Positions 1 to 7,363 of a stretch of DNA of 64,000 nt are shown piece by piece (positions within the stretch are counted from its first letter, which is position 1; each line of letters starts with the position of its first letter). Position numbers and translations under genes: made by a program. The notes beneath the pieces were generated by a model that was not told where the DNA came from, ran no database searches, and saw only the letters and a list, made by a program, of their open reading frames with translations. This stretch comes from DASUBV01 sp036501025 (GTDB lineage Bacteria; Actinomycetota; Actinomycetes; Streptosporangiales; Streptosporangiaceae): positions 1 through 64,000 of the forward strand of contig DASYBB010000101.1 of NCBI GenBank assembly GCA_036501025.1. Reading direction: 5' to 3'.

Positions 1-63
1 GCTCGGCCAGCGGCCATGATGAGCCTCCGTGACAGCGCCGGGCCGGCTGGCATCGCGTTATCC

Positions 64-84
64 GCTGACCGGGACCCGGTCAGC
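64..84. terminator. hairpin at the 3' end of the SDR remnant
   Basis: GCTGACCGGG and CCCGGTCAGC form a near-perfect inverted repeat around one central base, in practice an 8-bp stem with a 5-nt loop. It covers the stop codon of the minus-strand SDR fragment. There is no T-run, as is common for GC-rich actinobacterial terminators. Confidence 0.4.
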
Positions 85-595
85 CGGCGAGCCGGGTATC
101 GCGGGCGAGCTTCTCCCAGCTGATTATCTCCGCGCGCACGGCGTCGAGGTAGCCGAGGATGGCATCGACGGAGTCGTCGCCGAGCGGCAGCCGCAGCGGG
201 GTCTTCTCGGCGCCAAGCGCGGTGAGGATGGCGGCCGCGGCCCTGGCCGGGTCGCCGGGCTGCGCGCCGTTGGCCGTCTGCGTCATCTGCCGGGTCGGGC
301 CGACGGTAGCGGCGTAGTCGGCGATGTGCGGGCTCGCGGTGATGTTGGCGAACAGGGCGGCGCGGAAGGCGCCCGGTTCCACGATCCGCACCTTGATGCC
401 CAGCGGGCGCACCTCCTCGGCCAGGGCCTCCGTCGTCCCCTCCAGCGCGAACTTGGTGGCGCTGTAAGCGGCGAACCCGGCGTAGGACAGCTGGCCCCCC
501 ACGCTGCTCAGCTGGACGATCGCGCCAGACCGCCGCGCCCGCATGTGCGGCAGCACGGCCTGGCGCGCTGAAGACCGCCGCCCGCTCGTCCGGGA
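80..595 (-). pseudogene. truncated short-chain dehydrogenase/reductase (3' part)
   Basis: The readable product is the C-terminal half of a classical SDR. The catalytic serine region (IVQLSSVGG) and the Tyr-x3-Lys motif (YSATK, about residues 31-35 from the ATG at 556) are present, followed by a normal SDR C-terminus. The first about 120 residues are missing, including the TGxxxGxG Rossmann motif. The frame can be read back through ARQAVLPHM but meets an in-frame TAG at 596-598, and no ribosome binding site precedes the ATG. A full SDR has about 250-290 residues; only about 158 are left. The fragment cannot bind NAD(P) in the usual way, so I call it a degraded gene. It lies downstream of the SRPBCC gene on the same strand. 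Confidence 0.7.
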
Positions 596-674
596 CTACG
601 CGCGCGCCTGCCCCCGGCCACCGGACATTCCCAGGTAATCAGCGCGGACGGCAGTGCCGTCGTCGGCGGACTGC

Positions 675-1151
675 TCAGGCCCGGGCCAAGTACCGTCGGT
701 AGCCGCTGAACATGGCGGCGTAGACAGCCTCGAACCGGTCTGCCGCCGCCGTCCGGTCAGCCGGGTCGCTGACGTCGAACATGGACACGATGTGGACACT
801 GCAGCCGCCGCCCTCATGGCTGTCCACATAAGTGGTGGCAACGTATCCGCTTACACGGGGATCGTCGGACTTGATATAGGTGATGCGCCGGGCCTGGTCG
901 TTCTGGTAGACAATCGTCTCGTCGGCGACCGTGCCGTTGCCCAGTGTCATCCGCCGCGTCCGCGGCACTCCCCCCGGCTGTCCGATCAGATCGCAGCTCA
1001 CCAGCGCACCGCCTTGCAGACCGCCCGCCTCGGCCGTCAGCCACCAGCGCAGCATGCCCGCCCAGTCACAGATAAGCTCCCAGGCCTCGCTCGCCGGCGC
1101 CGGTATCTCCGCTGAGCTGTGCAGCGCCACCCGGGCGGACGACACTCGCAC
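675..1151 (-). CDS. SRPBCC-family (polyketide cyclase/START-like) protein
   Basis: A 158-residue protein with the features of the SRPBCC fold: an N-terminal strand followed by PAPASEAWELICDWAGMLRWW, where the helix-grip helix lies, central strands and a long C-terminal amphipathic helix (RFEAVYAAMFSGYRRYL). The fold makes a hydrophobic pocket; members bind or modify small lipophilic ligands, and the ligand here cannot be inferred. The GTG start at 1151 is chosen because GGAGGG lies about 9 bases upstream. The gene diverges from the TetR regulator at 1288, with 136 bp between them, so it is a plausible target of that regulator. Confidence 0.75.
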   Translation of the reverse strand: MRVSSARVALHSSAEIPAPASEAWELICDWAGMLRWWLTAEAGGLQGGALVSCDLIGQPGGVPRTRRMTLGNGTVADETIVYQNDQARRITYIKSDDPRVSGYVATTYVDSHEGGGCSVHIVSMFDVSDPADRTAAADRFEAVYAAMFSGYRRYLARA

Positions 1152-1267
1152 CCGTCATCACCCTCCGGACTGCCGGTGCACGCCCGGGAGTGGATGATGC
1201 CCCAACCGGATGGACACTCACAGCCTTGAGCCTGGCTGGCTCTCCCGTCAACTGGGTTGCTGACCTC

Positions 1268-1283
1268 AGAAGTGGTACCTTCT
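1268..1283. promoter_or_regulatory. candidate TetR operator
   Basis: AGAAG and CTTCT flank TGGTAC as an inverted repeat ending 4 bases before the GTG start of the TetR gene. TetR repressors commonly bind such palindromes in their own promoter. The assignment is by position only. Confidence 0.4.
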
Positions 1284-1287
1284 TCAG

Positions 1288-1926
1288 GTGACTGATGGCG
1301 CGCCGGGCAGCCTGCGGCGGCCGACGGCCGGGGAGCTGACGCCGAAGGGACGGGCGACCCGGGACCGGATCGTGGCCGCGGCGGCGGACCTGATGTTTGA
1401 GCAGGGCGTGGCCGGGACGAGCCTGCAGGACGTCCAGCAGGCGGCCCGGGTGAGCGGCTCGCAGCTGTATCACTACTTCGGGGACAAGGCGTCGCTGGTG
1501 CGCGCGGTCATCGCCTGGCAGGGCGAGACCGTGCTCGGTCAGCAGTGGCCGTGGCTGAGCCGGCTCGACAGCCTGCCGGGCATCCGGGCCTGGCGGGACT
1601 ACGTGGTGAGCACGATGCGGCGCCGCGAGTGCCGGGGCGGCTGCCATATCGGCTCGCTGGCCAGCGAGCTGTCAGACCTGGACCCGGCGGCCCGGTCGGG
1701 CCTGGCCGCCGCCTTCGGGCGGTGGATCTCGGCGATCCGCGACGGCCTGCAGGCCATGCAGGAACGGGGGGAACTGCGGGCCGAGGCCGACGTGCCCCGG
1801 CTCGCCTGCGCGCTGATGGCCGCCGTGGAGGGCGGGCTGCTGCTGGCCAAAGCCCAGCGCGACGTCGCTCCGCTGGAGGCCGCGCTCGACACCGTGATCG
1901 ACCACATCGCGTCGCTGGCAGCCTGA
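1288..1926 (+). CDS. TetR/AcrR-family transcriptional regulator
   Basis: A 212-residue repressor-type regulator. The N-terminal TetR helix-turn-helix spans about residues 25-72 (RDRIVAAAADLMFEQG, then SLQDVQQAARVSGSQLYHYF). The C-terminal part contains GGCHIGSLASEL, typical of the LmrA/YxaF-type ligand domain (TetR_C family), so a small-molecule inducer is expected. The start is GTG at 1288; a short palindrome immediately upstream suggests autoregulation and control of the divergent SRPBCC/SDR unit. The ligand is unknown. Confidence 0.88.
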   Translation: MTDGAPGSLRRPTAGELTPKGRATRDRIVAAAADLMFEQGVAGTSLQDVQQAARVSGSQLYHYFGDKASLVRAVIAWQGETVLGQQWPWLSRLDSLPGIRAWRDYVVSTMRRRECRGGCHIGSLASELSDLDPAARSGLAAAFGRWISAIRDGLQAMQERGELRAEADVPRLACALMAAVEGGLLLAKAQRDVAPLEAALDTVIDHIASLAA

Positions 1927-2025
1927 GCAGGGCGGGCCAATTTTGGGATTGACAACTCATTTTCAGCTATCTAGCGTTTGAGGCAGGCAACTCAGTCTTC
2001 CCTGCGGGCATGGCAGGAGGTCATC

Positions 2026-2844
2026 ATGATTGCGGAGCGTTTCGCCGAAGCGGCCAGGAGACGCGATGGCGCCGCGATGGCGGCCCTCTTCGCCGAGGAC
2101 GTTACGTACCACACGCCGACCCTGACCGCGGACCTGCACGGCAAGGACCTCACGCTGAGGTACCTCGCGGCCGGAACCCGCATCGTCGATGATCTCGAGT
2201 ACACCGACGAGGTCAGCGACGATGAGCGGCTCATCCTGCTCTGGACCGGAATCCTTGGCCAGCGCGAGATCTCCGGCGCGACCGTCCTGGCCGGCCAGGA
2301 CGGCGGCCTGATCCATGACATCACCGTCCTGCAGCGCCCCTGGGGGGTGGCCGCCAACTTCCGGGACGGGATCCTTCCCGCGCTGGCCGGGGTCGTGCCG
2401 CTGCCGGCCTGGCAGCTCGGTGACCGACGGGCCCCCGCCCCGGATCCTGACGCGGGCGCCGGCCAGCCGCCCGGCGGCCCGCTGGCGCTGGTGCCGGATG
2501 TCGCGCTGCACAGCGCGATCCTCACCAGGACCCTGCACGGCCAGCAGCAGGTCGAGGCCTATCATCAGCTCATCGACGGCATCCAGGGCGAGCGCACTTA
2601 CCTGGCCCGGCTCACCCCGGCCGGCCGGCTCGTCGAGTACTGGAACTGCGTCCTCGACGGCCACCTCCTGCAGGGAATCGACGACTATACGCTGGACGCC
2701 AGCGGACGGGTCACCGCGCAGACCGCCTGGCTGCGGCCCTGGCCTGTGGTCACCGTGCTGCGCGACCGGGCCATCGCCGCCGGCCTCCCCTTCCTCCCCG
2801 CGGAGTACTGGCGTCTTCCGGCCGGGCCAAGCCACCTGCCATGA
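2026..2844 (+). CDS. tandem NTF2-like (SnoaL-type) protein
   Basis: A 272-residue protein made of two nuclear transport factor 2-like halves. The first begins with the classic cone-fold opening IAERFAEAARRRDGAAMAALFAEDVTYHTP. The second starts around LVPDVALHSAILTRTLHGQQQV, with the same 'value, hit, path' pattern of strands. Such proteins act as small-molecule isomerases/hydrolases or as ligand-binding domains, and no specific reaction can be named. The ATG at 2026 is preferred over an upstream alternative at 1978 because AGGAGG (2015-2020) sits 5 bases before it. It follows the TetR gene in the same direction with about 100 bp between. Confidence 0.7.
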   Translation: MIAERFAEAARRRDGAAMAALFAEDVTYHTPTLTADLHGKDLTLRYLAAGTRIVDDLEYTDEVSDDERLILLWTGILGQREISGATVLAGQDGGLIHDITVLQRPWGVAANFRDGILPALAGVVPLPAWQLGDRRAPAPDPDAGAGQPPGGPLALVPDVALHSAILTRTLHGQQQVEAYHQLIDGIQGERTYLARLTPAGRLVEYWNCVLDGHLLQGIDDYTLDASGRVTAQTAWLRPWPVVTVLRDRAIAAGLPFLPAEYWRLPAGPSHLP

Positions 2845-2860
2845 CACGCCGGGAGAGCTC

Positions 2861-3127
2861 GCCCATGATCTAGGCTTTCGCGCGCGAGGCGCCGTTCACG
2901 CCGGAAAGCACGGAGTACCCGTCAATGGCCGAATCACCGGGCGAGTCACCCGAGCGGCACCCCGCGGTGCCGAACGTGGCGCGCATGTATGACTACATGC
3001 TGGGCGGCAAGGAGAACTACGCGAGCGACCGGGCCGCCGTCGCGAAGCTCATCGAGATGGCGCCGGCCGTGCCGGTATTCGCCCGGCTTAACCGCGCGTT
3101 CCTGCAGCGCGCCGTCCGCTTCGCGGG
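2861..3127 (+). repeat. upstream copy of a direct duplication (methyltransferase 5' region)
   Basis: This stretch, about 65 bp of leader plus the first about 67 codons of a DUF574 methyltransferase, is closely similar to 6456-6721. The leader shares GCCCATGATCTAGGCTTTCG exactly in both places (2861-2880 and 6456-6475). The copies are 3.6 kb apart in the same orientation. Confidence 0.8.
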
Positions 3128-3134
3128 CGGCTAG
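2925..3134 (+). pseudogene. truncated DUF574-type SAM-dependent methyltransferase
   Basis: It encodes only 69 residues, nearly the same as the first 69 of the intact gene at 6519 (shared VARMYDYMLGGKENYASDRA and RLNRAFL..RAVRFA). It stops at TAG 3132-3134, exactly where the IS110 remnant begins. The SAM-binding core (FLDVGAGLPT in the intact paralogue) is missing, so the fragment cannot be an active methyltransferase. It is a duplication product interrupted by a mobile element. Confidence 0.85.
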
Positions 3135-3149
3135 ACATCCCACGGCGCT

Positions 3150-4028
3150 AAGTGTCAGGCGGCGCGAGTGAGCTGGTTTCTCGGGGCGGTGGGACCAGGC
3201 TTTGGTCTCGCTGTAGGGGGTGCGGGACGCGAGGCAGCCGTGGAGGATGCTGACGAGGCGGTTGCCGAGGGCGCGGAGGGCCTGGTGGTGGGTGTCGCCG
3301 GCCTTGCGGTGCTGGTCGTAGTAGGCGCGGGCACCGGGGCTGGCGCTGATAGCGGAGAAGGCCCACAGGTAGATCGCGTCGGCGAGGTGCTGGTGGCGGA
3401 CGTGGCGGGCCAGGACGACGCGCTTGATGCCCGAGGCCCGATGACCGGTGATGTCCCGGCGTAGTTCCTGCGAGACTTGGCGGTGGCATACCGGTCCGGC
3501 GCATCGCCGAACTCGCCGAGCACCCGGGCGCCGACGACGGTCCCCAGTCCTGGCCGGGAGCGGACCACCTCCGTGTCCGGGTGCTGCTCAAAATCCGCTG
3601 CCAGGGCCGCTTCGAGCTGGCTGACCCGGGTGTTCATCTCGGCGATCACCGCGGCGGACGCGGCGACCGTGGCGCCCATCGCGGCTGCGACCAGCGGGGC
3701 GGGAGCCAGCTGGGGTGCGCGGAGCGCGGCCTGGATCGCGGCGGCCCGCGCGGCGGTGCCGCGCTGCCGGCCGCCGCGGCGCAGCGCTGCGGCGATCTGG
3801 GCCTTCGACCGGGCCGCGCCCGCCGCCGGGGCGGGCGCGGCGCGGAGAACGGCGAGAGCGTCGCCGCTGGTCAGGTCATCGAACGGGGCCAGCGCGGCGG
3901 GGTAGAACTCCCGCAGCGCCGAGCGGAGCTGGTTCGCCTGCCGGCGCCGGGACCAGATCATCGAGTGGTGCGCCCGGGCCAGGACCTTCACGGCGGCCGC
4001 CAGGTCACTGTCCGACGCGACGGGGCGC
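3150..4028 (-). pseudogene. IS110-family transposase remnant, 5'-truncated and frameshifted
   Basis: Reading leftward from about 4028, the frame gives RPVASDSDLAAAVKVLARAHHS, the middle of an IS110-type transposase, then the C-terminal Transposase_20 region (PGLGTVVGARVLGEFGDAPDRY, KSRRNYAGTSP). At about 3435-3440 one base appears to be missing: the expected continuation (RASGIKRVVLARHVRHQHLA, then YLWAFSAISASPGARAYYDQ and ALGNRLVSILHGCL) is in another frame. The N-terminal DEDD (RuvC-like) catalytic domain is absent. Both defects mean it is inactive. It sits between a truncated methyltransferase and a truncated LysR gene, so the element or a later deletion removed flanking DNA. Confidence 0.85.
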
Positions 4029-4035
4029 GGGCCAG

Positions 4036-4314
4036 CCGCCGCGCATCGGCGCCGAGATCAGCAGCACCGACGAGACCTACGAGGCGCTCCTGGACGGCCG
4101 GGGCATCTGCCTGGTGGCGGCCGGCAACGCTCCGCTCATCGCGCTGGACGGCGTCGTCACCCGCCCGGTCCGCGGCGTCGCGCCCAGCACGCTGGCCCTG
4201 GCCTGGCGCGCCGGGGACCGCCGCCCGCTCGTCGTGGCCGACGCGCGTGCCTGCCGTGACCCGGGGCGGGGTCAGCCGGACGGGACGAGCAGGTCCCGGA
4301 ACCGGAGCGCCTGA
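4036..4314 (+). pseudogene. LysR-type regulator, C-terminal fragment
   Basis: The plus-strand frame reads RIGAEISSTDETYEALLDGR, then ICLVAAGNAPLI, GVVTRPVRGVAPSTLALAWR and AGDRRPLV. This is the end of a LysR substrate-binding domain: the 'GxGI.lvp' strand, the paired 'gvv.rpv' strand and the terminal 'laWr.gd..p'. The winged helix-turn-helix and most of the effector domain are missing because the IS110 remnant abuts the left end. The frame runs into the convergent lipoprotein gene before stopping at 4314. Confidence 0.65.
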
Positions 4315-4922
4315 TCCCGGCTGGCCAGGAAGATCTCGAAGTTCGTGAACGGCTGCGTGACCTGGGGGACGAGCCAGGTCTTGCCGGAGACGCTGATGTC
4401 GAGGTAGCCCCGGGCGTCAAAGGCCGTCGTGGTGACCGCCGTCAGGGCCGCGGCGCCGGCGGCGGGCAGGGCGATCCGGACGCCGTACTGCGTCGGCACC
4501 GCTCCCCCGCCGGGCGGCGGCGGCGGACGGAAGACGGAGACCGGAGAGACCGCCGCGGAGGTGATCGTTACCGGCTGGCCGAGCTTGCGGTAGCACACGA
4601 CCGCGGGGCCTGCGGTCGCCGTGGGCGGCGCTGGCGGGCCGGGAGACGGTGACACCGGTTTCGAGCTGAACCCCTCGCCCGGCAGCGCGGCCCACGTGAC
4701 GGACCCGGCCGGGCACCCGCCCGCCGCCGTGGCGGGCTGGCCGCGCATGGCCTGCAGGACGATCGGCGACCCCAGGTGGCGCGGCGGCGGCGCGGCCGGC
4801 CCGAGCGGGGTCACGCCGCCGCTGCAGCCGGCCACCGTGAGCACGAGGCCCGCGGCCAGCGGGCCGGCCAGGACGGCCGGCCGGCGCGGCGAGGGCCGGA
4901 ACGGCCGGCCCGGGATCCTCAT
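4272..4922 (-). CDS. lipoprotein with a SecD-P1-head-like domain
   Basis: A predicted 216-residue secreted lipoprotein. The N-terminus is basic (MRIPGRPFRPSPRRP), then hydrophobic, ending in lipobox LTVAGC. A proline-rich middle follows. The last about 75 residues (YGVRIALPAAGAAALTAVTT, then a strand, a 'VSGKTWLVPQV' element, and RDQALRFRDLL) resemble the P1 head subdomain of SecD, which normally contacts translocated proteins on the outer face of the membrane. The ATG at 4922 overlaps the stop of the upstream membrane-protein gene as ATGA, so translation is coupled. It is the third gene of a PadR-led operon. The SecD likeness is from pattern only. Confidence 0.65.
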   Translation of the reverse strand: MRIPGRPFRPSPRRPAVLAGPLAAGLVLTVAGCSGGVTPLGPAAPPPRHLGSPIVLQAMRGQPATAAGGCPAGSVTWAALPGEGFSSKPVSPSPGPPAPPTATAGPAVVCYRKLGQPVTITSAAVSPVSVFRPPPPPGGGAVPTQYGVRIALPAAGAAALTAVTTTAFDARGYLDISVSGKTWLVPQVTQPFTNFEIFLASRDQALRFRDLLVPSG

Positions 4923-5965
4923 GCCGGGCGCGGCGACGGCGACGATGCGGGGGCGGGCGCCTGGGCGCGGGCGGCGTCGGGAGCGACCAGGGCGACGGCG
5001 ATCACCAGGATCAGCAGTTCCGTCAGGCTCACGCTGATCAGGTGCGGGTCGTTCAGGTAGTCGCTGAGCGACAAGAGCCGGTACGCCCCGGCATCGGCGG
5101 CCAGCAGGGTCAGGGTCAGCGACCACGCGCCCGAGCGGGCCGCCGCGCGGGACCAGGCCCGGGGCACGTGCCCCAGGCAGGCGAGGGCGACCAGGATGCA
5201 GTACAGCCCGGAAAAGTCCGGGAGCCAGGCGGAGTTGCCGGTCAGCTGGAGCACCAGCAGGGGCACGGGCACCAGGAGGTAGCCGGCGGGCAGGGCCAGC
5301 AGCCAGCGCGGGCTGGCCGCCGGCGGGGCGCCGCGGCGGAACGCGGTCATGGCCACGACCGGGGTCAGGTTGAGCAGCGCAAAGAAGGCCCACGGCCCGA
5401 GGGACGGGGCCGCCAGCGCGCCGGTGAGCTGGCCCTGCACCAGCGTGACCAGGTCGGGCAGGATGGCCAGCGCCGCGATGAGCTGGGCCGCCCGGTAGTG
5501 CCTGAGGACCAGCAGCATGAAGGCGACGACCCAGGCGCCGGCCACCAGGTACCACGCCGCGGGCGGCAGCACGCCCCCCGGCGCGGCGGGCACGACGCCC
5601 GCGGGCGGCGCGGGGAGCCAGTCGGCCAGGCCGCGGCCCCAGGCCGTCCGCACGAGTATGTCCAGGCCGCGCACCGCCTGGAGCAGCGTCATGGCGAGAG
5701 CCGCGCGCCGGATGGCCTGGGCCCAGGCAAACCGGCGCGGAGTGCCGGCGCCCTTCAGGTACAGCCGCGCGGTCAGGGCGGCCACGCTGGCGACCTCGGC
5801 CCAGCCCGGCCCGGCCGCCCGGCTGATGTACGCGTCGGCCTCCGGGTCGCCGGTCAGCCAGCTGTCCAGGAAGGCGGCGACCATGTCCTGCTCCCACTGC
5901 TCCCGGTACCAGCCCGGCAGCAGCCGCAGCACCCGCCGGTACCGCCGCTCCAGGCTGCCGCTCAC
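4919..5965 (-). CDS. multi-pass membrane protein in a PadR operon
   Basis: A 348-residue protein with a charged, cytosolic N-terminus (LERRYRRVLRLLPGWYREQWEQDMVAAFLD) and about eight hydrophobic segments, ending in a Pro/Ala/Ser-rich tail. The RLLPxWYRxxWxxDM opening is a pattern I associate with membrane proteins encoded next to PadR regulators in actinobacteria. The GTG start overlaps the PadR stop as GTGA, and its own stop overlaps the next ATG, so all three proteins are probably made together. No transport or enzymatic motif is visible; a role in the cell envelope is inferred only from context. Confidence 0.7.
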   Translation of the reverse strand: MSGSLERRYRRVLRLLPGWYREQWEQDMVAAFLDSWLTGDPEADAYISRAAGPGWAEVASVAALTARLYLKGAGTPRRFAWAQAIRRAALAMTLLQAVRGLDILVRTAWGRGLADWLPAPPAGVVPAAPGGVLPPAAWYLVAGAWVVAFMLLVLRHYRAAQLIAALAILPDLVTLVQGQLTGALAAPSLGPWAFFALLNLTPVVAMTAFRRGAPPAASPRWLLALPAGYLLVPVPLLVLQLTGNSAWLPDFSGLYCILVALACLGHVPRAWSRAAARSGAWSLTLTLLAADAGAYRLLSLSDYLNDPHLISVSLTELLILVIAVALVAPDAARAQAPAPASSPSPRPA

Positions 5966-6300
5966 CCGGCCGCCTCCGCCCCGGCCAGGCCCAGCCGCAC
6001 CCGCACCACCCGGGCCGTTGCCGCCCGGAGCTCGGCTTCCTCGGCCAGCGCGCGCCGCCCCTCGCGGGTCAGCCGGTAGTACCGGCGCAGCCGGCCGTCA
6101 TGGGCCTCCTCCCGGTCGGGCTCGATCAGCCCGCCCGCGGCCAGCCGGTCCAGCACCCCGTACAGGCTGCCGATCTTCAGCTTCACCCGGCCCTGCGAGA
6201 GCTCGGTTACCTCCCCCACGATCCCGTACCCGTGGCGCGGGCCGTCGGCCAGCGCGGTGAGCACGAAGAACGCCTGGCCCGTCATGGGCGTGCCTGCCAT
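5962..6300 (-). CDS. PadR-family transcriptional regulator
   Basis: A 112-residue PadR protein, a winged-helix repressor of the short class. It has the family signatures LTALADGPRHGYGIVGEV, the KIGSLYGVLDRLAAGGLIE recognition region and RRYYRLTREGRRALAEE. PadR proteins typically repress a membrane or stress gene transcribed with them, which fits the two downstream genes coupled by 4-nt overlaps. The start is either ATG 6300 or ATG 6285; neither has a strong ribosome binding site. A small palindrome lies right upstream. Confidence 0.85.
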   Translation of the reverse strand: MAGTPMTGQAFFVLTALADGPRHGYGIVGEVTELSQGRVKLKIGSLYGVLDRLAAGGLIEPDREEAHDGRLRRYYRLTREGRRALAEEAELRAATARVVRVRLGLAGAEAAG

Positions 6301-6301
6301 G

Positions 6302-6316
6302 CCACCAATATAGTGG
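6302..6316. promoter_or_regulatory. candidate PadR operator overlapping a -10-like box
   Basis: CCAC and GTGG flank CAATATA; read on the minus strand the centre is TATATT, a plausible -10 element only a few bases before the PadR start. A site here would give autorepression. Sequence and position only. Confidence 0.35.
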
Positions 6317-6455
6317 AGGCCAGGATATTAGTCGAGCGACGTCTCCGGGGCCTGGGCCGCGGCGCCGGGCAGCCTGCGGCCCCGGCGGGACTAGCGGCTG
6401 GGACCGCGGCCGGGCCGGGCCGGCCCTGCCCCTCGACCGCGCTCGCCCGGGCCGA

Positions 6456-6721
6456 GCCCATGATCTAGGCTTTCGCACGCGAGGCACCGTTCATCCCGGA
6501 TAGCGCGGAGTAACGCTCATGCCCGAGTCACCACGCCAGTCGCCGGCGCTGGACCCGACGGTGCCGAACGTGGCGCGCATGTACGACTACATGCTGGGCG
6601 GCAAGGAGAACTACGCCAGCGACCGGGCCGCCGTCGCCCGGCTCGTCGAGATGGCCCCGGCCGTACCGCAGTTCGCCCGGCTTAACCGGGCGTTCCTGCA
6701 CCGCGCCGTCCGGTTCGCGGC
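6456..6721 (+). repeat. downstream copy of the direct duplication
   Basis: Leader and first about 67 codons of the intact DUF574 methyltransferase, matching 2861-3127 at most positions, including GCCCATGATCTAGGCTTTCG in the leader. The two copies enclose the IS110 remnant, LysR fragment and PadR operon. Confidence 0.8.
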
Positions 6722-7325
6722 AAGCCAGGGGATCAGCCAGTTCCTCGACGTCGGGGCCGGCCTGCCGACCCAGGAGAGCGTCCACGAGGTAGCGCGGGCC
6801 GTCCGCCCGGAAGCGCGGATTGCCTACGCGGACAACGACCCGGTCGTCGCAGCGCACTCCCGCGCCCTGCTGGGCAGCACCCCGGGCGTGACCTTCGCGG
6901 TCGGCGACATCCGCGATCCGGCGAGCCTGCTCGCCGATCCCGAGATCAGCGGGCTGCTCGACTTCAGCCAGCCCGTCTGCGTCCTGCTCCTGGCCATCCT
7001 GCACTTCGTGACCGATGCCGAGGACCCGGCCCGGCTCGTGGCCGCCATCCGCGACGCCCTCGCCCCCGGCAGCTACCTCATCCTGTCGCACGGAACCGCG
7101 CACGGCGCGCCGCCGGCGGTGGCGGCCCGCAGCGGCGAGGCCAGCCGCGTCTACGACAACGCCACCTCCCGGATCACCTACCGCGACCCCGCGCAGGTCA
7201 GCCAGTTCCTCGCGGGGTTCACCCTCGTCGAGCCCGGCCTCGTGCACATCTCGCGATGGCGGCCGCCCGTTCCGGCTCGCGACGAGTTCGACGGCTTCCT
7301 CGCCGCCGTCGGCCGCAAGGACTAG
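6519..7325 (+). CDS. DUF574-family SAM-dependent methyltransferase
   Basis: A 268-residue member of the actinobacterial DUF574 (Methyltransf_19) family. The N-terminus has the family hallmark VARMYDYMLGGKENYASDR, followed by the Rossmann SAM-binding motif QFLDVGAGLPTQ, the acidic second strand RIAYADNDPVV and the motif VLLLAILHFV. Members are predicted small-molecule methyltransferases; substrates are unknown and they are often present in many copies per genome. Start ATG 6519 has GCGGAG 8 bases upstream. It converges with cydB, separated by a hairpin. A 5' copy of this gene is at 2925 and a full homologue at 62731. Confidence 0.85.
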   Translation: MPESPRQSPALDPTVPNVARMYDYMLGGKENYASDRAAVARLVEMAPAVPQFARLNRAFLHRAVRFAASQGISQFLDVGAGLPTQESVHEVARAVRPEARIAYADNDPVVAAHSRALLGSTPGVTFAVGDIRDPASLLADPEISGLLDFSQPVCVLLLAILHFVTDAEDPARLVAAIRDALAPGSYLILSHGTAHGAPPAVAARSGEASRVYDNATSRITYRDPAQVSQFLAGFTLVEPGLVHISRWRPPVPARDEFDGFLAAVGRKD

Positions 7326-7335
7326 CCCGGCACCA

Positions 7336-7363
7336 GCCGCCAGCGGGCGGCGTTACTGGCGGC
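7336..7363. terminator. bidirectional hairpin between methyltransferase and cydB
   Basis: GCCGCCAG (7336-7343) pairs with CTGGCGGC (7356-7363) around a 12-base loop. It lies at the tail-to-tail junction and includes the end of cydB. A modest stem, so only a candidate. Confidence 0.4.

Noticed and set aside
4272..5897. 541-codon minus-strand protein
   Set aside because: Its first half is another frame of the membrane-protein gene. A lipoprotein starting at 4922 with an ATGA overlap explains the region better.
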